Origin: CAYLKS01 sp964384205 [NCBI: uncultured bacterium] | GTDB lineage: Bacteria; JAGOEH01 | DNA length: 9,248 nt | Direction: 5' to 3' | NCBI GenBank assembly: GCA_964384205.1 | Contig: CAYLKS010000020.1 | Location: forward strand, 37,349-46,596 | Shown: positions 1-5,770 of the stretch, in pieces | How the letters are laid out: each line of letters starts with the position of its first letter | Position numbering within the stretch: position 1 is the first letter of the stretch | Notes under the pieces: generated by a model | The model's input: the letters and a program-made list of their open reading frames with translations, nothing else | What the model was told of the DNA's origin: nothing | Database searches by the model: none | Position numbers and translations under genes: made by a program

Positions 1-590
1 CTTATTATATTGATATCATTGATTATTCTATTGGGAAGAGGAATAGAGAAAATGATTTATTGAATATTTTATTTATTGGAAGATTGATTCCTGAAAAAGG
101 AATTATGTTTTTATTAGATGCTATAGTGGATTTAAAAATACCATATAAACTTCATATTATTGGTGATGGTCATTTGAAAAATGAGATTTTAAAATTTATT
201 GATAAATATGGTATTGATGCTAAATTGTATGGACATATGCCTCATGAAAAGGTGTATGAGATTATGGAACAAGTAGATTGTATGGTTATTCCTTCTTTTA
301 CAATTCCTAACTGGAAAGAACAATTTGGTAGAGTTATAATTGAGGCTATGGCAAAGGGATGTTTGGTTGTAGGCTCTAATTCAGGAGCTATACCTGAGGT
401 TATTGGGAAATATGGTTTTGTTTTTAATGAAGGAGATAAAGAAGAACTTTTAAATATTTTGAATAAAATATATAATAAAGAACTTATTATCTCAAAAGAG
501 GAAATAAAAAAATATGTTCAGAAAAATTTTTCTTTATCTTCTGTAGTGCTGAAGACATACAGATTTATAGAAAAAGTTATGTCTCATTAA
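1..590 (+). CDS. GT4-family glycosyltransferase, C-terminal part (5' end outside window)
   Basis: The reading frame is open from the first base (first whole codon at 3) to the TAA at 588-590, so the gene begins to the left of the window. The TTG at 60 is an internal Leu codon, not a start. The 195 visible residues form the nucleotide-sugar-binding Rossmann domain of a GT-B, group 1 glycosyltransferase. The opening strand and loop read NILFIGRLIPEKG, then come IIGDG and the LYGHMPHEKV...DCMVIPS stretch. The family EX7E signature follows (Glu codons at 318 and 342, in EQFGRVIIEAMAKG), then GAIPEVIG. Such enzymes transfer a sugar from a nucleotide donor during cell-surface polysaccharide or glycolipid synthesis at the cytoplasmic face of the membrane. 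The acceptor-binding N-terminal domain is not visible, so donor and acceptor cannot be named. A 412-base gap separates it from the next gene. Confidence 0.9.
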   Translation, partial: YYIDIIDYSIGKRNRENDLLNILFIGRLIPEKGIMFLLDAIVDLKIPYKLHIIGDGHLKNEILKFIDKYGIDAKLYGHMPHEKVYEIMEQVDCMVIPSFTIPNWKEQFGRVIIEAMAKGCLVVGSNSGAIPEVIGKYGFVFNEGDKEELLNILNKIYNKELIISKEEIKKYVQKNFSLSSVVLKTYRFIEKVMSH

Positions 591-1002
591 GATGGTTATG
601 TTGGTCAGTTTAAATACTACTGTTAATTAAAAAATTAGTTCATAAGAGATATTAGTGATATTACTCTGGTGCTTTCTTAATCGTAATTTATATGAGGATA
701 TGTAATTAGATTCATAGAGATTTTTCTTTGCGTTTTTTGGCAAATATGAATGAATAGTGTTCGAATATTTACAAGTAATTTTATAAATTTAATTATGTAT
801 GACGAGTTATAGGTAGATTATTGTTTACCTCTGAGTTATTATTATTTTATGAATGAAAAATTGTATTTGATTTTTGTTTTGTATAAAATTTTTTTGGATG
901 ATACTATGTCTCTTATTTTTATCTTATTTATTAAAAAAATACTTGCATTTAATTTATTTATTTATTAAATAGACAAATATTTTTGAGAAAGGAGATTGTA
1001 TT
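591..1002. other. AT-rich intergenic region upstream of pyk
   Basis: There is no convincing gene here: short frames in all directions are broken and none has a family-like translation. It holds a weak 7-bp hairpin (811-817 with 824-830, AGGTAGA/TTTACCT, one G:U pair, loop TTATTG). Copies of GAGTTAT at 804-810 and 833-839 flank this hairpin. A 5-bp TTTGC/GCAAA hairpin lies at 727-744. The last 60 bases carry the likely pyk promoter and the Shine-Dalgarno AAAGGAG (988-994). No strong rho-independent terminator follows the glycosyltransferase. Confidence 0.6.
943..970 (+). promoter_or_regulatory. Possible sigma70-type promoter for pyk
   Basis: TTGCAT at 943-948 could be a -35 box and TTAAAT at 965-970 a -10 box, with a 16-base spacer. 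The match is weak (3/6 and 4/6 to TTGACA/TATAAT), and such matches are common in AT-rich DNA. It is the best-placed candidate, about 30 bases before the ATG at 1003. Confidence 0.3.
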
Positions 1003-2400
1003 ATGAAATTTTATAAACAAACTAAAATTATAGCTACAATATCTGATTTACGGTATGATGAGGAATTTATCAGAGATTTATATGAGAATGGAATGGATGT
1101 AGTTAGGTTAAATACAGCTCATCAGGTGCCAGAACAAACTTTAGATATCATAAAATCTATAAGGGCTGTATCGGAAAAGATCGCAATATTAATTGATACT
1201 AAAGGGCCTGAGGTAAGGACTATAATTGAGAATCCAATAGATGTTCATTTTGGAGATATTGTTAAGGTGTATAGAGATGAAACACAAGGTTTTTCAACAA
1301 CATATTCGGACTTTGTCAATAAAGTGCCTGTCGGTTCTTTTATATTAATTGATGATGGCTTATTGGAATTAGAGGTTATTGAGAAAGAAGAGGATTTTTT
1401 AGTCTGTGAGGCAAAAAATGATGGAGTAATAAAAGATAAGAAAAGTATAAATGTTCCAAATGTTCACCTTGATGTTCCATCGTTGAGTGAAAAAGATAAA
1501 GAGTATATAAAATTTGCAGCAGAAAATAAAGTTGATTTTATTGCGCATTCTTTTGTTAGGAATAAAGAGGACATTATAGCAATAAATGAAATTTTGGAAG
1601 AATATGATTTTAAACCTAAAATTATAGCTAAAATTGAAAATAGCGAAGGAGTTGAAAATATAGATGAAATAATAGAATATGCTTATGGGATTATGATTGC
1701 TCGAGGAGATTTGGGCGTTGAAATTCCTATTCATAAATTACCATCAATTCAAAAAAATATAATAAATAAATGTATAAGGCAAGCCAAACCTGTTATTGTA
1801 GCAACTCAAATGCTCCATAGTATGATTGATTCCCCACGTCCGACCAGAGCAGAGGTAAACGATATTGCTAATTCTGTGTACGATGGAGCAGATGCTTTAA
1901 TGCTAAGTGGGGAGACTGCTTTCGGTAAGTATCCTGTTCTTGCAGTAAAAACAATGTCTAAAATAACAAAAGAAGTAGAAAATAATAAAGTTAGTTTAAT
2001 GAATATTCCAAAATTTGAATTTCCAAATAAAATTCGAAATTTTTTATGTAAATCTGCTATTTTAGCTTCTCTTGAATTACCAGTTAAGGCTATTGTAATT
2101 GATACAGAAACAGGTAGGTCTGCAAGAATTGTGTCTGCGTATCGAGGTAAAGTCCCTATTTATGTTAAATGTAGAAGTATTGAGCTTGTTAGAAGTCTTG
2201 CATTATCCTATGGAGTTGAGGCTTCATTAGTAAACAATTCTGATAATATTGATAATTTAATAAAAACGTTGATTCAATCCTTGGTTGATGAAAGTAAATT
2301 GAATTTGGATGATTTAATTGTTGTATTAGCTGGACTTCCAGGAAAGAAGAAAGGTTCTGATTTTATAGAAATAAATACTGTTGAAACTTGTTTGAGTTAA
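1003..2400 (+). CDS. pyk: Pyruvate kinase
   Basis: Catalyses phosphoenolpyruvate + ADP to pyruvate + ATP, the last step of glycolysis, in the cytoplasm. At 465 residues it has the usual three-domain length: TIM-barrel A domain (about 1-72 and 160-340), B lid (about 73-158) and C domain (about 345-465). Visible motifs are R35-L-N37 and H40, DTKGPEVRT (65-73), AKIEN with catalytic K210 and metal ligand E212, IARGDLGVEIP with D236, ATQML with T268, and PTRAEVNDIAN...DGADALMLSGETA. E70 sits where Glu marks K+-dependent enzymes. The N-terminus is of the variant type: TISDLR replaces TIGPAS, and NTAHQ replaces NFSHG, so Ala39 stands where the K+-ligand Ser usually is. I recall this pattern from Bacteroidetes enzymes. 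The start is ATG with AAAGGAG eight bases upstream. The stop overlaps that of convergent dacB. Confidence 0.97.
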   Translation: MKFYKQTKIIATISDLRYDEEFIRDLYENGMDVVRLNTAHQVPEQTLDIIKSIRAVSEKIAILIDTKGPEVRTIIENPIDVHFGDIVKVYRDETQGFSTTYSDFVNKVPVGSFILIDDGLLELEVIEKEEDFLVCEAKNDGVIKDKKSINVPNVHLDVPSLSEKDKEYIKFAAENKVDFIAHSFVRNKEDIIAINEILEEYDFKPKIIAKIENSEGVENIDEIIEYAYGIMIARGDLGVEIPIHKLPSIQKNIINKCIRQAKPVIVATQMLHSMIDSPRPTRAEVNDIANSVYDGADALMLSGETAFGKYPVLAVKTMSKITKEVENNKVSLMNIPKFEFPNKIRNFLCKSAILASLELPVKAIVIDTETGRSARIVSAYRGKVPIYVKCRSIELVRSLALSYGVEASLVNNSDNIDNLIKTLIQSLVDESKLNLDDLIVVLAGLPGKKKGSDFIEINTVETCLS

Positions 2401-3746
2401 AGTTGATTAAAGTTTAATAGTAGTTTTTTCAGTTTTTTGATTATTTGTTTCATATTGTTTTCTTTTATTTTATCAAAAAAGAATATATATATTCTTTGTG
2501 ATTTATCAGAATATAAAAAAAGAGAGAAGGTATTTTCTAAAAGGCCTGTTTTTATAGTTATATTTTCGTATTTGATATTATTAAAAAATTGTATTTTTTT
2601 ATCTGTAGGTAGTACATTTATTAATTTTTGCCATGTTAAGTAGTCGGAGTTATAAATATAAGTAAGTAATTCTATAAATTGATTTATACTTAAATAGTTT
2701 TTTCCAGAAAGGCCAGAGTAGTCCACTATATTAAAATTTTTATCTTTTAATATATGTTTTACCCAATTAGATATTAGGTTAGTATTATCATTCTGCTGTA
2801 ATATCAAAAATAATTGCTCAAAAATAAAATTGGAGCTTTCAAAATTAGCTATTTTTAGAATTTTTTCAAGAGAATAAGGTTTTTCTATTAATAATGTATC
2901 GAGTTCAATCGGGATATAGCTTTTTTTTGATACTATTATTTTTCCATTTAGAGTTATTTTATAGAAGTTTAAATAGTATTTTATTAATTTTTGAATAAAA
3001 ATATCAGGTTGTGTTATTGAGAGCTTAAGTGTATAAGTTTTTATATTTTTGTTTATTTGTCCTGTTATTTTTATATTGTTAAACTTATTTATAGTGATAT
3101 GAATATTAGATTTTATATTTGCCAAATAATGTATATTTTTTGCTATATTTATATCTGCTATTGGAGGGGATATTGAAATAAAAGGAATGTTTTTATAATT
3201 ATTTATAATAATTGAAAAAGAATTTAAGTTATAATTTATGCCACAGGCAGGGGCAGCATAAAACCATTTTTTTTGATAATTATAGATATAATTATTTTCT
3301 TTTATATATGGCAAGTAGGAATAATCTATAATTATATCTTTTTTAATTTTATTTATTTTTCTTTTCTGTTTTATTATTTTGAAGAAATTATTTATAGGAT
3401 TTGGGATGTTACTATATTCTGAACCAGTTAGTGGATTTCCTGTTAATTTTATAATTACATTTCCATATAAAATTGTATCATTAACAAGGAAGCCGTCTAA
3501 TCCGTAAATATTGTTTTTTAATAGGGAATCTGGGAAATATTTTATTAAATAATAAGATGAAAAAATTTTTAATAATGAAGCAGGCGGGAATTTTTGATGT
3601 ATATTATATTTCTGAATATATTTTGATTTTTTTAAGTCAAAAATAGCATAAGAAAAGTTATATTGCTTAAATTTATTTATATAAAAAGTATTTGCATAAG
3701 TGATTAAAGGTAGTATAAATATTATTAAGAGTTTTTTATAATTCAT
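2397..3746 (-). CDS. dacB: D-alanyl-D-alanine carboxypeptidase/endopeptidase (PBP4, peptidase S13)
   Basis: A periplasmic serine enzyme that removes the terminal D-Ala from peptidoglycan peptides and may cut cross-links. Its 449 residues fit the S13 family. A cleavable signal peptide is visible (KK at 4-5, hydrophobic 6-15, likely cleavage after TYA18). All three penicilloyl-serine motifs are present: S57-L-L-K60 (nucleophile Ser57), S304-S-N306, and K399-T-G401, with the family's DYSGLSGKN stretch at 342-350. It is second in a minus-strand pair, 12 bases after the diiron gene, and has no recognisable Shine-Dalgarno before its ATG, so translation probably depends on the upstream gene. Its 3' end overlaps the pyk stop. 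The protein is strikingly rich in Ile, Asn, Lys and Tyr, more so than its neighbours. The catalytic set is intact, so it does not look like a pseudogene. Confidence 0.93.
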   Translation of the reverse strand: MNYKKLLIIFILPLITYANTFYINKFKQYNFSYAIFDLKKSKYIQKYNIHQKFPPASLLKIFSSYYLIKYFPDSLLKNNIYGLDGFLVNDTILYGNVIIKLTGNPLTGSEYSNIPNPINNFFKIIKQKRKINKIKKDIIIDYSYLPYIKENNYIYNYQKKWFYAAPACGINYNLNSFSIIINNYKNIPFISISPPIADINIAKNIHYLANIKSNIHITINKFNNIKITGQINKNIKTYTLKLSITQPDIFIQKLIKYYLNFYKITLNGKIIVSKKSYIPIELDTLLIEKPYSLEKILKIANFESSNFIFEQLFLILQQNDNTNLISNWVKHILKDKNFNIVDYSGLSGKNYLSINQFIELLTYIYNSDYLTWQKLINVLPTDKKIQFFNNIKYENITIKTGLLENTFSLFLYSDKSQRIYIFFFDKIKENNMKQIIKKLKKLLLNFNQL

Positions 3747-3758
3747 TAATGATTAATA

Positions 3759-4268
3759 TTAATGATCGAAAGATACTTCCAGAAAATCGAACCAATATCC
3801 ATTTTGAATTATTGCATCAATTTGTGCTTGAACTAATAAAGTATGGCTTTCTTCAATTTCTAAAAATTCTTTGAAAATAGCTTTTAATTTATCATCGTCT
3901 GTTGTACTGGTCATCTCTTTATAAAATTCTGTAGTCTTTTTCTCCATCTCTAAAGCTTTTCTAAGTAAACTCAGGCTATAATCATCTTTAATATCAACAA
4001 TTTCTGATTTTATTTTTGATACTTCTTGTATAATGTCTTTTTTCTTAGGTTGTTCCTCTTTAATTTGATCAATTCTGATTTCCCCATGTTCTTCATAATG
4101 CGATAATAAATCTGATAAATATTTTATATGATTCATCTCTTCATTAGCTAACATAGAAAAAATTTTACTTCCAGCAGCATCTTTTATTCTCTGACTTCCT
4201 TCTCTATACAATTTTTCTATATTAGTTTCATATTCTAATGCTGTTTTTAACATATTAAATAATTTCAT
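3759..4268 (-). CDS. Rubrerythrin-like ferritin-fold diiron protein (no rubredoxin domain)
   Basis: A 169-residue four-helix-bundle protein of the rubrerythrin/ferritin-like group (COG1633 type). The diiron ligand set reads in order: E14 with Y21 (helix 1), E44-x-x-H47 (helix 2), E109 with Y116 (helix 3), and E139-x-x-H142 (helix 4). A charged linker at about 60-97 (rich in K, E, I, D) separates the two helix pairs. There is no CxxC rubredoxin domain, so an external electron donor would be needed if it acts as a peroxidase. The likely role is peroxide reduction or iron handling in an anaerobe, but the substrate is not shown by sequence. The ATG is preceded by AAGGAG (4275-4280 on the complement) six bases away and by a good promoter. 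It is followed after 12 bases by dacB, a pairing with no obvious functional logic. Confidence 0.88.
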   Translation of the reverse strand: MKLFNMLKTALEYETNIEKLYREGSQRIKDAAGSKIFSMLANEEMNHIKYLSDLLSHYEEHGEIRIDQIKEEQPKKKDIIQEVSKIKSEIVDIKDDYSLSLLRKALEMEKKTTEFYKEMTSTTDDDKLKAIFKEFLEIEESHTLLVQAQIDAIIQNGYWFDFLEVSFDH

Positions 4269-4306
4269 GGTATGCTCCTTTTCTATTATTTATATTATTG
4301 CATTTA

Positions 4307-4335
4307 ATAATAATAAATTTTGTTTATAAAGTCAA
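4307..4335 (-). promoter_or_regulatory. Sigma70-type promoter of the diiron-dacB unit
   Basis: Reading the minus strand, the -35 box is TTGACT (4335-4330) and the -10 box is TATTAT (4312-4307), with a 17-base spacer. Each differs from consensus at one base. Transcription would begin near 4300, giving a leader of about 30 bases that contains the Shine-Dalgarno. Confidence 0.7.
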
Positions 4336-4336
4336 G

Positions 4337-4354
4337 TTGTAATTTTATTTACAA
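4337..4354. promoter_or_regulatory. Inverted repeat TTGTAA-N6-TTACAA, possible operator
   Basis: A perfect 6-bp dyad with a 6-base centre sits one base upstream of the -35 box of the minus-strand promoter. The position suits an activator or a repressor of the diiron gene. The regulator is not identified, and AT-rich DNA produces such dyads by chance. Confidence 0.35.
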
Positions 4355-4411
4355 TTCATTTTAAAAATAGTATTTTTTAATTTGGGAATTATAGCAATAT
4401 TCTAATAAATT

Positions 4412-4430
4412 TTTTGTTATTATGACAAAA
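4412..4430. promoter_or_regulatory. 19-bp 9-1-9 inverted repeat, possible Fur-family-type operator
   Basis: TTTTGTTATTATGACAAAA is a near-perfect dyad: 8 of 9 positions pair across a single central base. The 9-1-9 layout is that of Fur-family boxes, though the bases do not match the classical Fur or PerR consensus. It lies about 77 bases upstream of the diiron gene's -35 box and 64 bases before the decayed transposase start. Confidence 0.35.
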
Positions 4431-4493
4431 GCATGGTAAAAATTGTATTTATAATTTGAAAAAAAAATTAACAAAAAACACAAGGAGGATACC

Positions 4494-4801
4494 ATGACAC
4501 AATAAACAACTATCTTTAATATTAAATATTATACTATTTTAAGATTTAAGAGAAAGTAAAGAGAATTTTACCGATTAGAAAAAAATTAGTTGAATATGCA
4601 TTAAATTATATAAAAAAGCCAGCAGCAAGAGAATTCAATACAACGGTAAAGACAATCCGCAAATGGGTAAGAAGATACCTTGCCAAAGGAAAGGAAGGAT
4701 TGAAAGACAGAAGTAGAAGATCTAATAAAATGCCTAACAAAATGGATGAAAAATACGAGAGAAAAATAATAGAATTATGCAAAAAGAACAAAGATGAGTA
4801 A
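4494..4801 (+). pseudogene. Decayed N-terminal fragment of an IS481-type transposase
   Basis: A strong Shine-Dalgarno AAGGAGG (4482-4488) precedes ATG 4494, but the frame stops at once (M-T-Q-stop, TAA 4503). It then continues as readable protein (NIKYYTILRFKRK, stop at 4557, REFYRLEK). After a run of seven A (4579-4585), the reading shifts to another frame, which runs to TAA 4799-4801. That part reads LVEYALNYIKKPAAREFN, TIRKWVRRYLAKG, EGLKDRSRRSNKMPNK, ending in IIELCKKNKDE. This is the helix-turn-helix and GLKDRSRR linker found at the N-terminus of IS481-family transposases. The DDE catalytic domain is absent, so two stops, one apparent single-base deletion and a truncation make it non-functional. 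An 8-bp inverted pair TTGGGAAT (4382-4389) / ATTCCCAA (4893-4900) brackets it but is too short to define the element's ends. Confidence 0.72.
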
Positions 4802-4929
4802 AAAGGTGAATTCCTATAATTGTAGATAATGAACTTGCCAACTACTTTAAATTTTGATATGATATATGAAGAGGGAATACCTTCTCTATTTCATTCCCAA
4901 GTTTTTTATTTTGTGTGGGAAAAATATAC

Positions 4930-4959
4930 TTGACAAAGGGAGAAAAATTTATATATTAT
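4930..4959 (+). promoter_or_regulatory. Sigma70-type promoter for tRNA-fMet and downstream genes
   Basis: The -35 box is a perfect TTGACA at 4930-4935. The -10 box is either TATATT (4952-4957, 16-base spacer) or TATTAT (4954-4959, 18-base spacer), each 5/6 to consensus. Transcription would start only a few bases before the mature tRNA 5' end at 4970. The remaining DNA between 4802 and 4929 shows no gene. Confidence 0.7.
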
Positions 4960-4969
4960 ATAAAGCCGA

Positions 4970-5043
<74 letters not shown>

Positions 5044-5086
5044 ATTTTTTGAAGACACTTTTTAAATTTTTTTAGAAAGAGATATT

Positions 5087-5755
5087 GTGTTTGATAATTT
5101 AATTTTTGATCTTGATGGCACATTGATAAATAGTATTCCTGATATTACATATAGCATTAATGAAACTTTAAAAATATATAATTTGCCATCTGTGACAGAA
5201 GATTTAGTTAAATCTTTTGTTGGCGATGGATCGCGTATACTTGCTAGGAGGATGATTAATTTTTATAAAGATGAACTTTCTGTAAATGATGACTTGGATG
5301 ATTTGGTTGAAGATTTTTTGGAAAAATATAAAAAAATATATTCAAATAATTTGACTAAATTTTCTTATCTTTATAATAATGTATCTGTTATTTTGAAAGA
5401 ATTCCGTAAATACAATAAAAAAATGTTTTTACTTACTAATAAACCTGAAAATTGGGCTATTGAAGTTTTGAGATATTTTAATATACTGGATTTTTTTATT
5501 GAAGTTAAAGGTGCTACGGATAATCCGGTTAAACCTAATATAGATATTTTTTTAAAATGGAAAGAATATTATAAATTGGATAATCAAAAAACAGTGATTA
5601 TTGGTGATGGCAAAGCTGATATGGAATTTGGAATTAATGCGGAAATTTTTAGGATAGCCTGTCTTTATGGATATACTCATAAAGATATTTTATTATCTTA
5701 TGATCCTGAATTTGTTTTATTTCAGTTTGAAGATGTTTATAAAATAATATTATAA
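5087..5755 (+). CDS. HAD-superfamily phosphatase, phosphoglycolate phosphatase-like (Gph type)
   Basis: A 222-residue cytoplasmic HAD subfamily I hydrolase. The motifs are D8-L-D10-G-T (motif I, nucleophile Asp8 and acid/base Asp10), T117-N-K (motif II), K149 in VKPN (motif III), and G173-D-G-K-A-D178 (motif IV, Mg2+ acids). The region between motifs I and II (about 15-90) is an alpha-helical C1 cap with the FVGDGSRILARR stretch seen in Gph proteins. The family often removes phosphate from 2-phosphoglycolate formed in DNA repair, but close relatives act on sugar phosphates, so the substrate is uncertain. The start is GTG at 5087, with a weak AAAGAG five bases before it. It is chosen because translation begins directly with MFDNLIFDLDGT, as in the family. 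It follows tRNA-fMet by 43 bases and precedes the GH20 gene by 15, so co-transcription is likely. Confidence 0.88.
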   Translation: MFDNLIFDLDGTLINSIPDITYSINETLKIYNLPSVTEDLVKSFVGDGSRILARRMINFYKDELSVNDDLDDLVEDFLEKYKKIYSNNLTKFSYLYNNVSVILKEFRKYNKKMFLLTNKPENWAIEVLRYFNILDFFIEVKGATDNPVKPNIDIFLKWKEYYKLDNQKTVIIGDGKADMEFGINAEIFRIACLYGYTHKDILLSYDPEFVLFQFEDVYKIIL

Positions 5756-5770
5756 AATAAGGGGGGTATT

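Noticed and set aside
60-590. Start of the glycosyltransferase at TTG 60
   Set aside because: The frame is open upstream to the window edge with plausible linker residues, and the Rossmann domain would begin with no N-terminal domain. The TTG is an internal codon.
591-1002. CRISPR array, riboswitch or sRNA in the gap before pyk
   Set aside because: There are no regularly spaced repeats and no recognisable riboswitch core, only weak AT-rich hairpins.
2437-2643. A + strand open frame inside the dacB region
   Set aside because: It is a shadow of dacB, which has intact catalytic motifs on the minus strand.
4606-4791. Minus-strand hydrophobic open frame over the transposase relic
   Set aside because: It is the antisense of the clearly transposase-like + frame, with no ribosome site.
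4382-4900. TTGGGAAT / ATTCCCAA as terminal inverted repeats of the IS remnant
   Set aside because: Only eight bases match, the flanks diverge at once, and no target-site duplication is seen.
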